From CAZTLE01 sp964614415 (GTDB lineage Bacteria; Bacteroidota; Bacteroidia; Flavobacteriales; Flavobacteriaceae): a stretch of DNA of 16,711 nucleotides. The notes beneath the pieces were generated by a model. It saw only the letters and a list, made by a program, of their open reading frames with translations. It was not told the origin of the DNA and ran no database searches. Location of the stretch: positions 1-16,711 of the forward strand of contig CAZTLE010000083.1 in NCBI GenBank assembly GCA_964614415.1, read 5' to 3'. The position numbers and the translations under genes were made by a program. Shown here in pieces: positions 6,177-14,023 of this stretch (position 1 is its first letter; every line of letters starts with the position of its first letter).

Positions 6177-7181
6177 CTAGGCGTTTCGCATGAATTCTTC
6201 GGCCTTATCCACCATTTCCCTGCTTCCGCAGAAAAACGGAACCCGTTGATGAAGGGTGGTGGGCTGAATATCCATAATCCGCTCAAATCCATTACTGGCC
6301 TTTCCGCCGGCCTGCTCTGCTATAAAAGCCATGGGATTGCATTCATATAACAGGCGAAGCTTTCCATCCGGATTTTTCGAGGTATTAGGGTAGATGTAAA
6401 TACCCCCTTTGATCATATTACGATGGAAATCAGACACCAGCGAACCAATGTATCTCGATGTATAAGGGCGATCACCTTCTTCCTCCTGACAGTACTTAAT
6501 GTAGTTCTTCACACCCTGCGGAAAGTGTACATAGTTACCCTCATTCACCGAATAGATATTGCCTGTTTGCGGGAATTGCATATTGGGATGTGAAAGATAA
6601 TACGTCCCGATGGCAGGGTTGAGTGTAAAGCCATTAACGCCATGCCCGGTGGTATATACGATCATGGTCGAGGTCCCGTATACAATATACCCCGCTGCCA
6701 CCTGTCTGTTACCCGGTTGTAAAAAATCATCGAGCGTTACGGGCGTGCCGGCCGGGGTGACCCTGCGATAGACGGAAAAAATAGTTCCCACCGATACATT
6801 CACATCGATATTGGACGAACCGTCCAGCGGATCGATAAGTACCACATACTTATTTTCATTCTTTTCGTTGCGGCCCTTGATCGCGATGAAGTGATCTTCT
6901 TCCTCACTCGCAATTCCACATACAATCTCCCGGTTGGTTAGGGTTTTTATAAAAGCCTCGTTTGCGTACACATCCAGCTTTTGCTGATCTTCGCCCTGAA
7001 CATTTGTGTCTCCAACCGCTCCCAGGATATCGACCAGACCCGCCTTATTCACCTCGTGATTCACAACCTTGGCGGCCAATCTAATAGAATTGATAAGACG
7101 TGTTAATTCCCCTGAAGAATACTTGAATTCCTGTTGGTTTCCAATAATGAATTCCCCAAGAGTTTGATTTTTATGTACCAT
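6177..7181 (-). CDS. fbp: Fructose-1,6-bisphosphatase, class 1
   Basis: A full-length (334 residues) class 1 FBPase, which hydrolyses fructose 1,6-bisphosphate to fructose 6-phosphate in gluconeogenesis in the cytosol. Family landmarks are all visible: GDTNVQGEDQQKLD (57-70), the metal-binding EEED (93-96), the signature DPLDGSSNID (117-126), SRY at 242-244, Tyr264, and the active-site strand KLRLLYECNP (274-283) with Lys274 and Glu280 at the same numbers as in animal enzymes. The protein ends normally. The gene is divergent from the acetyltransferase gene, and the space between them carries a perfect inverted repeat (7208-7246) that may hold both promoters. The GTPase cluster lies downstream on the same strand. 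Confidence 0.97.
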   Translation of the reverse strand: MVHKNQTLGEFIIGNQQEFKYSSGELTRLINSIRLAAKVVNHEVNKAGLVDILGAVGDTNVQGEDQQKLDVYANEAFIKTLTNREIVCGIASEEEDHFIAIKGRNEKNENKYVVLIDPLDGSSNIDVNVSVGTIFSVYRRVTPAGTPVTLDDFLQPGNRQVAAGYIVYGTSTMIVYTTGHGVNGFTLNPAIGTYYLSHPNMQFPQTGNIYSVNEGNYVHFPQGVKNYIKYCQEEEGDRPYTSRYIGSLVSDFHRNMIKGGIYIYPNTSKNPDGKLRLLYECNPMAFIAEQAGGKASNGFERIMDIQPTTLHQRVPFFCGSREMVDKAEEFMRNA

Positions 7182-7207
7182 GTGGAAGGAGTGTCCTGAA
7201 TTTGGCT

Positions 7208-7246
7208 CAAATATCGGTATTTTTTAAGAAAATGAACCGATATTTG
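7208..7246. promoter_or_regulatory. Inverted repeat in the divergent fbp / acetyltransferase promoter region
   Basis: A perfect 11-bp inverted repeat, CAAATATCGGT (7208-7218) and ACCGATATTTG (7236-7246), with a 17-bp spacer. Read outward, each arm ends in GATATTTG, one mismatch from the Bacteroidota -7 element TAnnTTTG. The arms end 27 bp before the fbp ATG and 20 bp before the acetyltransferase ATG. The arms may therefore be the -7 boxes of two back-to-back promoters, an operator for one regulator, or both. No good -33 box was seen for either. Confidence 0.5.
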
Positions 7247-7265
7247 TGAGGCAAAACACAAGACT

Positions 7266-7745
7266 ATGGAGATCAGGATTCGAAAGGCTACGAAGGACGA
7301 TATGCCCCGTGTGAGGGAACTCATCGTGGAGCTCGCCGTTTATGAGAAAGAGCCCGATGCCGTTGAAGTTACGCTGGCCGAATTGGAGACATACGGATTT
7401 GGCGACAAAGCGATGTTTACTTGCTTTTTGGCTGAAGTAAATAACACAGTTGTTGGAATGGCGCTGGTGTATTTCAAATTCTCCACCTGGAAAGGGCGTG
7501 TTCTCTACCTGGAAGACCTTATCGTAACGGAGCAAATGCGCGGGAAAGGAGTTGGTAAAAAGTTGTATGAAAAGGTGATGGAATTTGGTAAGGATAATGG
7601 TGTAAAACGTGTTGATTGGGTAGTCATAAGCTGGAACAAAGGAGCCGTGAAGTTCTATGAACAGAGTGGTGCTAAAGTTCTTACGGAATGGCATCCGGTA
7701 GAAATGGATGCGGCCGGGATATCAAACATAGTAGCGAATAAGTAA
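7266..7745 (+). CDS. GNAT acetyltransferase, spermidine/spermine (SSAT)-like
   Basis: A 159-residue GNAT-fold N-acetyltransferase that transfers an acetyl group from acetyl-CoA to an amine. The acetyl-CoA loop MRGKGVG (91-97) is intact. The block around YFKFSTWKG, VLYLEDLIV (79-87), WN (123-124) and KFYEQSGA (129-136) closely follows the pattern of the SSAT family, which includes diamine and thialysine acetyltransferases. The substrate cannot be fixed from sequence; a polyamine or a lysine analogue is the best guess. The ATG at 7266 follows the divergent promoter region by about 20 bp. Its TAA stop overlaps the ATG of the aspartate kinase by one base (TAATG), so the two genes are expressed together. 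Confidence 0.88.
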   Translation: MEIRIRKATKDDMPRVRELIVELAVYEKEPDAVEVTLAELETYGFGDKAMFTCFLAEVNNTVVGMALVYFKFSTWKGRVLYLEDLIVTEQMRGKGVGKKLYEKVMEFGKDNGVKRVDWVVISWNKGAVKFYEQSGAKVLTEWHPVEMDAAGISNIVANK

Positions 7746-9001
7746 TGAAAGTATTTAAGTTCGGAGGGGCCTCCGTCAAAGATGGTGACGGAGTGCGAAA
7801 CCTCGTTGGCGTGTTGCAGACCACAGGTGAGAAAGATCTGTTGGTTGTGGTATCGGCCATGGGAAAAACCACCAACAATATGGAACGGGTAGTTCGGGAC
7901 TACATCAAAGAACCGTCTCAACTGGCTGCTTCGCTCCATTTCGTAAAAGACTATCATCACAAGATCGTCTCTGATCTCTTTCCGAACACATCCCATCCCA
8001 TTTATGAAAAGGTGGCCTCCTGGTTTCAGCGGTTGGATCGGTTTCTGGAAAGTAACAAATCGAAGAACCACGCCTATGTTTACGATCAGATAGTACCTTT
8101 CGGAGAGCTCATCTCCACGACTATCGTTGCTGCTTACCTGCAGGATTGCGGAATTGATGTTACCTGGCAGGACGCCCGGCAGTTTGTAAAAACGAACGCT
8201 AATTACAGGGATGCGAAAGTAGACTGGAACGCGACCCAGGAACGTATTTCACAAGGGATCTCAAAGAAAGGAATTACGATTACCCAGGGGTTTATTGGGG
8301 CCGAACATACAAATAACTTCACTACCACCCTGGGGCGGGAGGGGAGTGACTATACAGCAGCCATATTTGCCTATTGTATGAATGCGGAAAGTGTGACCAT
8401 CTGGAAAGATGTTCCGGGCGTACTGAACGCTGATCCCCGCCATTTTTCGGAAACACGGCTCTTGCACCACATTTCGTATCGCGAGGCCATCGAATTGGCC
8501 TTTTACGGAGCTTCCGTGATACACCCCAAAACATTGCAGCCGCTGCAACGAAAGGAGATCCCGCTCTTCGTGAAATCGTTTATGAATCCTGAAGACCCTG
8601 GCACCTGCGTTGGAAAGGGCGTATTACTGGACCCTATGACCTCTTGTTTTATCCTAAAGAAGAATCAGGTGCTTCTCTCCCTGTCTTCGCTGGATTTTTC
8701 TTTTATGATGGAGGACAATATCAGTGAAGTTTTTCGTCTGTTGCACGAGTACAGAATGAAGGTGGAACTCATTCAGAATTCGGCCATTAGCTTTTCGGTT
8801 TGTGTGGATAATAAGTTCAACAACCTGGAAGCCCTCGTGACGAGACTAAAAGAGGCCTATAATGTGAACTGTCACGAAGGAGTCACTATATATACGGTGC
8901 GCCATTCTTCTCCGGAAGAGATTAAGGCCCTTACGAATGGTATGAAAGTTCTCTTAAAGCAGGAAAGCACTGAGACAGTGCAGGTTGTGGTTAAGGAGTA
9001 G
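7745..9001 (+). CDS. Aspartate kinase (monofunctional)
   Basis: A 418-residue aspartokinase, phosphorylating aspartate to 4-aspartyl phosphate as the first step towards lysine, threonine and methionine. The N-terminal KFGGASV (5-11) and VVSAMGKTTN (35-44) form the amino-acid kinase start, VPFGELIST (117-125) is typical, and TTLGREGSDYTAA (194-206) with WKDVPGV (220-226) forms the substrate and ATP-binding region. Residues from about 305 onward are a shorter, diverged ACT-like regulatory region. No homoserine dehydrogenase domain follows, so this is not the fused ThrA type. It is coupled to the upstream acetyltransferase gene (TAATG). Effector specificity cannot be read from sequence. Confidence 0.95.
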   Translation: MKVFKFGGASVKDGDGVRNLVGVLQTTGEKDLLVVVSAMGKTTNNMERVVRDYIKEPSQLAASLHFVKDYHHKIVSDLFPNTSHPIYEKVASWFQRLDRFLESNKSKNHAYVYDQIVPFGELISTTIVAAYLQDCGIDVTWQDARQFVKTNANYRDAKVDWNATQERISQGISKKGITITQGFIGAEHTNNFTTTLGREGSDYTAAIFAYCMNAESVTIWKDVPGVLNADPRHFSETRLLHHISYREAIELAFYGASVIHPKTLQPLQRKEIPLFVKSFMNPEDPGTCVGKGVLLDPMTSCFILKKNQVLLSLSSLDFSFMMEDNISEVFRLLHEYRMKVELIQNSAISFSVCVDNKFNNLEALVTRLKEAYNVNCHEGVTIYTVRHSSPEEIKALTNGMKVLLKQESTETVQVVVKE

Positions 9002-9029
9002 AAGCTGTCGGAATTACAGCCGTTTCCCC

Positions 9030-9037
9030 TATATTTG
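9030..9037 (+). promoter_or_regulatory. Likely Bacteroidota -7 promoter element upstream of the OlsF-like gene
   Basis: TATATTTG, an exact TAnnTTTG match, lies in the 59-bp gap after the aspartate kinase stop and ends 23 bases before the ATG at 9061. It suggests that the acyltransferase gene has its own promoter. The -33 region (near 9005-9010) does not match TTTG well. Confidence 0.45.
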
Positions 9038-9060
9038 TTTCTCGCATAATCAAAAACCTC

Positions 9061-10872
9061 ATGGGACTAGTTAATGCCAAAGAAGTGGCTAAGGCCATTA
9101 ATGTCGACAAGTTCGGCTTTTTGGGCACTTCAATGGGCTGGATCATCATGAAGGTTCTCAATATTTCGACGCTCAATAAGATATATGACACCCACAAGCA
9201 TCTGAGCGATCTGGAATTTATAAATGCCTTACTCGATGAATTTGAAATCAAATTCGACATTCCCGAGGAAGACTTGAAACGTATCCCTAAGAACGGTCCG
9301 TTTATCACCATATCCAATCATCCGTTGGGTGGCATCGATGGTATCCTCTTGCTGAAGCTGTTGTTGGAGCGGCGGGATGACTTCAAGATCATCGCGAATT
9401 TTCTGCTACACCGCATTGAACCGCTAAAGCCGTATGTGATGCCGGTGAATCCCTTTGAAAGCAGAAAGGACGCCAAATCGAGCGTTATGGGATTCAAGAG
9501 TGCTATAAATCACCTACGGGAGGGTTGCCCCCTCGGAATTTTTCCCGCCGGGGAGGTTTCTACCTTTAAAGATGGGAAGCTCGTAGTAGATAAACCCTGG
9601 GAAGTGGCCGCCATGAAGCTCATCAAGAAAGCAGAGGTCCCCGTAGTTCCTATCTATTTTCACGCTAAGAACAGTAAAACGTTCTACCGTTTGGCAAAGT
9701 TGAGCGATACCCTTCGTACCGCCAAATTACCTTCGGAGCTGCTTACGCAAAAAGAGCGATTGATTAGGGTGCGTATCGGGAATCCCATTCCGGTGAATGA
9801 CCAGTTGGAGCATGAGTCGCTCGATGATTTCACGGAGTTCCTCAGGAGGAAGACGTACATGCTGGCCAATCCCTTTCAGAAGAAAAAGCTACTGGAAAAC
9901 ATCCCTAAAACCCTTAAATTTCCGAAGCCTCCAAAGCCAATTCCAGGTCCACAGTCCATCGAGATCATGGAACAGGAAATTGAGACGCTACGGGCTGCAG
10001 ACAAGCGATTGCTTATCAGCAAGAATTATGAAGTGTTTCTGGCTCCTGCGGAAATGATGCCGGGAATCTTACAGGAAATAGGGCGATTGCGGGAGATTAC
10101 GTTTCGGGAAATAGGTGAGGGTACCAACAACCCAATTGACCTGGATCAGTACGATTCCTACTACCACCACATGTTCCTCTGGGATAATGATGCCAAGAAA
10201 CTGGCCGGGGCCTACCGAATGGGATTGGGATCAAAAATTTTCGAACAGTTCGGAATTGACGGTTTCTATCTTCAAAGCCTTTTCCGCTTTGAGCCTGAAT
10301 TGTTTCCCATGATGAGCAAGTCCATCGAAATGGGACGGGCCTTCATCATTAAGGAATACCAACAACGCCCTATGCCGTTGTTCCTTTTGTGGAAGGGTAT
10401 TGTGCATACAACACTGCGATTTCCCGAACACCGGTTCCTTATCGGTGGTGTGAGTATCAGCAACAAGTTTTCGGAGTTCTCCAAATCGCTCATGATCGAA
10501 TTCATGAAATCGAACTATTACGATCCCTACGTGGCGCAGTATATCCATCCCAAGAAGGAATACAAAGTAAAGCTCAAGGATGCCGATAAGGATTTCATCT
10601 TTGACGAAAGCGAGGCCGATCTGAATAAGTTCGATAAGATCATCGATGAGGTAGAACCGGGTAGTTTGCGGCTGCCGGTGCTTATTAAAAAGTACATCAA
10701 GCAAAACGCCAAGGTTATTGCATTTAATGTAGATCCGCTATTCAACAATGCAGTAGACGGCTTAATGTACATTCGCATAGCCGACCTTCCGGAAAGCACC
10801 GTAAAACCCGTGATGGAGGAATTCCAGGCCGAATTGGAAAAGAAATACCTAAGTAAGGGAGAAGAAGAGTAA
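9061..10872 (+). CDS. olsF: Bifunctional OlsF-like aminolipid synthase (O-acyltransferase + N-acyltransferase)
   Basis: A 603-residue fusion of two acyltransferases. The N-terminal half (about 75-290) is a PlsC/lysophospholipid-acyltransferase domain with NHPLGGIDG (86-94; His87, Asp93) and FPAGEVS (161-167), matching the FPEGTRS motif of the family. The catalytic motif is H-x5-D rather than the usual H-x4-D. The C-terminal half (about 320-520) resembles OlsB-type N-acyltransferases (GNAT-like, hemolysin family), with IGRLREITFREIGEGT (339-355 region) and a late FLIGGVSIS. OlsF proteins of this architecture make ornithine lipids by N-acylating ornithine and then O-acylating the product, and are known in Serratia and Flavobacterium. 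In other Bacteroidota related enzymes use glycine, so glycine lipid is an alternative product. It acts at the inner face of the cytoplasmic membrane. Confidence 0.85.
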   Translation: MGLVNAKEVAKAINVDKFGFLGTSMGWIIMKVLNISTLNKIYDTHKHLSDLEFINALLDEFEIKFDIPEEDLKRIPKNGPFITISNHPLGGIDGILLLKLLLERRDDFKIIANFLLHRIEPLKPYVMPVNPFESRKDAKSSVMGFKSAINHLREGCPLGIFPAGEVSTFKDGKLVVDKPWEVAAMKLIKKAEVPVVPIYFHAKNSKTFYRLAKLSDTLRTAKLPSELLTQKERLIRVRIGNPIPVNDQLEHESLDDFTEFLRRKTYMLANPFQKKKLLENIPKTLKFPKPPKPIPGPQSIEIMEQEIETLRAADKRLLISKNYEVFLAPAEMMPGILQEIGRLREITFREIGEGTNNPIDLDQYDSYYHHMFLWDNDAKKLAGAYRMGLGSKIFEQFGIDGFYLQSLFRFEPELFPMMSKSIEMGRAFIIKEYQQRPMPLFLLWKGIVHTTLRFPEHRFLIGGVSISNKFSEFSKSLMIEFMKSNYYDPYVAQYIHPKKEYKVKLKDADKDFIFDESEADLNKFDKIIDEVEPGSLRLPVLIKKYIKQNAKVIAFNVDPLFNNAVDGLMYIRIADLPESTVKPVMEEFQAELEKKYLSKGEEE

Positions 10873-10891
10873 TCCTGTGGTTTTGTAACCA

Positions 10892-11743
10892 ATGCTAACC
10901 GGGATTCGTCCTAGTCCAAAACAAATATCAGCCATCATGCCAAAGTACAGCCTGCCGCTTATTGCGATTATCATCGCTGTGGCTATAACCGCCACTATGG
11001 ATTTTATGGGATATACCTATCTCAGCGCATTTCCTTTAATCCTGATAACGGCTTTGTTCTGGTCAATCCAGCGATTATCGCGATTGGAAATAGGACTTAG
11101 GTTTGGGAAACTCAAATATTACGGACTTGCCTTGTTGTATCCTATTCTTGTGCTGGGTGGGGCTGCTTTGTGTGCATACCTCTATGGAGATTTTTCTTTG
11201 AAGGACGTCCGCTCGGATGAACTAACAATCAACCTCGTGGCAGGGTCATTGATTGGGCCCATTATGGTGCTGCTCACAGAGGAAGGCTTTTTCAGAGGTT
11301 GGTTGTGGGGATCGTTGAGGAGGACGGGAATGTCATCAATCAAGGTGCTTTTTATAACGAGCTTGCTTTTTACCATCTGGCATATATCGGCAGTGGCGGC
11401 TGATTCTGATTACGGTCTACCTCTCAAACAGATACCGATCTATTTGATAAATGCCACATTTTTGGGTCTTATATGGGGAATGATGCGATTTGTTTCGGGA
11501 TCCATCATCGTTGCATCGGTGAGTCATGCCGTTTGGAATGCGTTTGCCTATGCGCTTTTCGGTTTCGGAGAAAACGTGGGAGCCCTGGGGATTACCAACA
11601 CCGCCTGGTTTGGCCCCGAAGTAGGATATTTGGGTATTGCTCTCAATGGTGCATTTTTCCTTTGGATGTGGATTCGATTCGGAAAACAAATAAAGTCCGA
11701 AAGCGAATCTATTTCCCGGGATAATCCGCAAGCGCTATTTTGA
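10892..11743 (+). CDS. CPBP-family intramembrane glutamic protease homologue
   Basis: A 283-residue multispanning membrane protein of the CPBP (CAAX protease and bacteriocin-processing, Abi/Rce1-like) family. The motifs are EEGFFRG (130-136; Glu130, Glu131, Arg135), FTIWH (160-164; His164) and SHAVWNAF (211-218; His212, Asn216), matching the three conserved blocks. Hydrophobic helices lie around 20-37, 44-58, 77-97, 112-128, 152-170, 182-200 and 240-262. The start could be the ATG at 10892 or one at 10937 (residue 16), just before the first helix; neither has a clear ribosome site. It lies 19 bp after the OlsF-like gene and may share its transcript. Substrate unknown. Its stop is 12 bp from the convergent DUF6263-like gene, with no visible terminator. 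Confidence 0.88.
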   Translation: MLTGIRPSPKQISAIMPKYSLPLIAIIIAVAITATMDFMGYTYLSAFPLILITALFWSIQRLSRLEIGLRFGKLKYYGLALLYPILVLGGAALCAYLYGDFSLKDVRSDELTINLVAGSLIGPIMVLLTEEGFFRGWLWGSLRRTGMSSIKVLFITSLLFTIWHISAVAADSDYGLPLKQIPIYLINATFLGLIWGMMRFVSGSIIVASVSHAVWNAFAYALFGFGENVGALGITNTAWFGPEVGYLGIALNGAFFLWMWIRFGKQIKSESESISRDNPQALF

Positions 11744-11755
11744 GAATTCCTTTTC

Positions 11756-12655
11756 CTAATCCTCCACGTTCATTCTTTGGATCATAGTGAACGGAACATC
11801 CATACCACCCGGTACTTGAGGAGATTCGGCCAGGGAAATGGTTCCGGTAATATTCTGAACGATAGTGGCCTCAAGAATCCAATTTGTTTTCGGATCAATT
11901 TTTATGGTAGAGTCCATTTGACCTTTCATGGAAAAGGACGCATCCATTCCGGACAACTGGGTCGATTCTCCTGAATTACCAATTTCAGAAATACCCGAGA
12001 TCGTAATGTGCTCACCGGTCACTTCAGTCAATGAAAAGTCATTCTTTATAACCATTTCCATGCCGGCTCCAATGTTTATTTCATTATTCCAGTGATCACC
12101 AATGGCTACTGCTTCGGAAGGATAAATAGCCAGTAGCATTTCCATATTCCCGCGAAGGGCTTTGTCACCGTAAGATTCCTGCAACTGTGCAGTGATCTGA
12201 GCTTTTTCCGTTTCAGGAATTTCCGGGTATTCATCGAAAAGGGAAGAGAATATCTCACTGAGCCCTCTGATATCTTTAACTGTGCCCGATCTGTGTACAG
12301 ACATGTTAAAAGGCTTGTCGACAAGCGCCTTCATAAAGGGACTCATGGGATCGTCGGGATCATCACTGTCTGAAGAAAAATTCATGGTGGCATACCCTGT
12401 GTCCATTTCCATCCCAATTTGGGTGTACCAGACCTCCATCTCGTACTGATCGTTCTCATATTGAACCACTTTGTAGTTCATGCCCCCAGTCATCGTTGTG
12501 TTTATTTTCTGTGTGAATCCGCTCACATCCTGCTCCATTTCCATGCTACCCACAATTTTTTGCGAATACGTTTCACCCACTTTTAGATTTAAGCCCAACT
12601 CATATTTCTTGGTGGGCAGACTTAGTAACAAAAAAGCAATAACCAGGTATTTCAT
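11756..12655 (-). CDS. Secreted DUF6263-like protein
   Basis: A 299-residue exported protein without a recognised enzymatic motif. Residues 1-15 (MKYLVIAFLLLSLPT) look like a short signal peptide with no lipobox cysteine. The rest is beta-rich and Met-rich, containing LKVGETYSQKI near the start, a GDHW motif in the middle (about 202-205) and a late block on the pattern K-x-D-x-K-T-N-W-I-L-E-A. This pattern fits the DUF6263 group of Bacteroidota proteins, known only as periplasmic or surface proteins of unknown function. Its ATG overlaps the stop of the thioesterase gene (ATGA, 4 bp), so the two are coupled. Functional assignment is not possible. Confidence 0.7.
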   Translation of the reverse strand: MKYLVIAFLLLSLPTKKYELGLNLKVGETYSQKIVGSMEMEQDVSGFTQKINTTMTGGMNYKVVQYENDQYEMEVWYTQIGMEMDTGYATMNFSSDSDDPDDPMSPFMKALVDKPFNMSVHRSGTVKDIRGLSEIFSSLFDEYPEIPETEKAQITAQLQESYGDKALRGNMEMLLAIYPSEAVAIGDHWNNEINIGAGMEMVIKNDFSLTEVTGEHITISGISEIGNSGESTQLSGMDASFSMKGQMDSTIKIDPKTNWILEATIVQNITGTISLAESPQVPGGMDVPFTMIQRMNVED

Positions 12656-13107
12656 AATTTCTCGGTATCTGTTTTATTCTTTAATTCGATCAAACTTGCT
12701 TGTGCCGCGGCACATAATTTCTCATTCCCATCCTTTACCACATATACATCGGCACGACATACGGTGAGGGTCCTTCCTTTTTTAAGGACGCTGGCCTTTC
12801 CAATGAGTTTTTCGCCATCTCCGGGAGAAACAATATTTAATTTGTATTCCACGGTGACGATCGAAGAGGTTTCTTCCATCAAGGAAAAAGCGGCATACCC
12901 TGCTGTATTATCAGCAATCGTGCCAATGATCCCCGCGTGAAAATAACCGTGTTGTTGGCTTAGTTCAGGCGCATAAGGAACTTCGATCTCACAATATCCC
13001 GGTTGTACCTCCACCAGCTTCGCATTGATGTGATGCATGAATTGCTGATGTTTAAAGCTGTCTTCGACTTTCTTTTTGTACTCCGGCGTTGCGGGCTGAA
13101 AATCCAT
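12652..13107 (-). CDS. PaaI-type hotdog-fold thioesterase
   Basis: A 151-residue single hotdog-domain protein of the PaaI/YigI-like acyl-CoA thioesterase group. The characteristic block HGYFHAGIIGTIADNTAGYAA spans residues 53-73: HGxxHAG (53-59) begins the central helix and Asp66 is the usual catalytic acidic residue. VEYKLNIVSPGDGEKLIGKA (86-105) is the following strand pair. Such enzymes hydrolyse acyl-CoA thioesters in the cytosol; the substrate here is unknown and a phenylacetate pathway is not present in the window. It is coupled to the downstream DUF6263-like gene by a 4-bp overlap. It begins 67 bp after the AraC-type regulator gene on the same strand. Confidence 0.9.
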   Translation of the reverse strand: MDFQPATPEYKKKVEDSFKHQQFMHHINAKLVEVQPGYCEIEVPYAPELSQQHGYFHAGIIGTIADNTAGYAAFSLMEETSSIVTVEYKLNIVSPGDGEKLIGKASVLKKGRTLTVCRADVYVVKDGNEKLCAAAQASLIELKNKTDTEKL

Positions 13108-13174
13108 AATGCTAAGCTAAGGAAAAACCCGGGCTTCAGGAAGTCTTATTTTCTTGGATTATCGACATACCCTA

Positions 13175-13981
13175 TTAAGCCGAGAGTTGCCGTCGGAAGG
13201 TTTTCGGTGTAATCCCAAAATACATTTTAAAGGCGCGGATGAAATGACTTTGATCTGAAAAACCACAGAGGTAGCTTATTTCGGTCAATGAGTAGTTGGA
13301 GTCCATAATGTACCCCAATGATCGCTGTACCTTTTGACGTCGTAAATAATCCCCCAGGGTGGTGTTAAGGTACTTTGGTATGGCGCGCGACAGGTGAGCG
13401 GGATGCACATCCAGATCTTCGGATAAGGAGGCCAGGCTAACAGGTTTCTTTGTGTCTTGCAGGAGTTCCTTCAATCTTGGGACCCAGGCAGGCTCAGAAA
13501 TACTAGTTGTTTGAGAATTTATTTCCAGCCGCTCGCACAGGCGTAATAGAAGCAGTTCTATCGAAACCTCCGAAAAGGAATCCTGGCATTTGAACTCATA
13601 ATAGAGCTGCGCCAGAATTTGATGAAGTTCAGGATGTTCAAGGATACGGCTTCCCTCCCACAATGCGATGTCCCACCTTTTCTCTTCGAACCAGGAGCGC
13701 TCAAATTCCATATGAAAACCCCTGGCAAACCGGGACTCCCGGGTGTTTTGATGCGGGTCCTGCCAGTTGTGAAATAACAGATCCCCTGAGACGCATTGCG
13801 ACTTCCCCTTTTTGTTGATGTCGTACATATTACCCTGGATCACATACATGAAATACGGGTTTTCATGATAGTGCCAGTCGGTTTGAGGTGATTCGTAATT
13901 GTATTCGGATAGCACAATACCATTAACACGAACTTCCGATCGCATGGCCCCATAGTATGTTCCTTTGGTGAGGATCTTCAT
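13175..13981 (-). CDS. AraC-family transcriptional regulator
   Basis: A 268-residue DNA-binding regulator. The N-terminal half is a cupin-like sensor domain beginning with WHYHENPYFMYVIQG (36-50; His37 and His39 typical of the fold). The C-terminal half is an AraC double helix-turn-helix, with helices around 182-203 (SLASLSEDLDVHPAHLSRA) and 231-252 (SLTEISYLCGFSDQSHFIRA), and the usual FGITPKTFRR end (255-264). I chose the ATG at 13981 over an upstream in-frame TTG at 13990. The gene lies between the decarboxylase gene (42 bp upstream) and the thioesterase gene, all in one direction, so it might control one of them, but no ligand or operator can be named. Confidence 0.92.
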   Translation of the reverse strand: MKILTKGTYYGAMRSEVRVNGIVLSEYNYESPQTDWHYHENPYFMYVIQGNMYDINKKGKSQCVSGDLLFHNWQDPHQNTRESRFARGFHMEFERSWFEEKRWDIALWEGSRILEHPELHQILAQLYYEFKCQDSFSEVSIELLLLRLCERLEINSQTTSISEPAWVPRLKELLQDTKKPVSLASLSEDLDVHPAHLSRAIPKYLNTTLGDYLRRQKVQRSLGYIMDSNYSLTEISYLCGFSDQSHFIRAFKMYFGITPKTFRRQLSA

Positions 13982-14023
13982 CGCATCCAATTACGTATAT
14001 AAGATGGAAAAACAGCCTTTTTG

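Noticed and set aside
13108..13174. Terminator after the AraC gene around CCCGGG followed by a T-run
   Set aside because: On the minus strand CCCGGG is followed by TTTTT, but the flanking bases do not extend the stem, so no stable hairpin forms.
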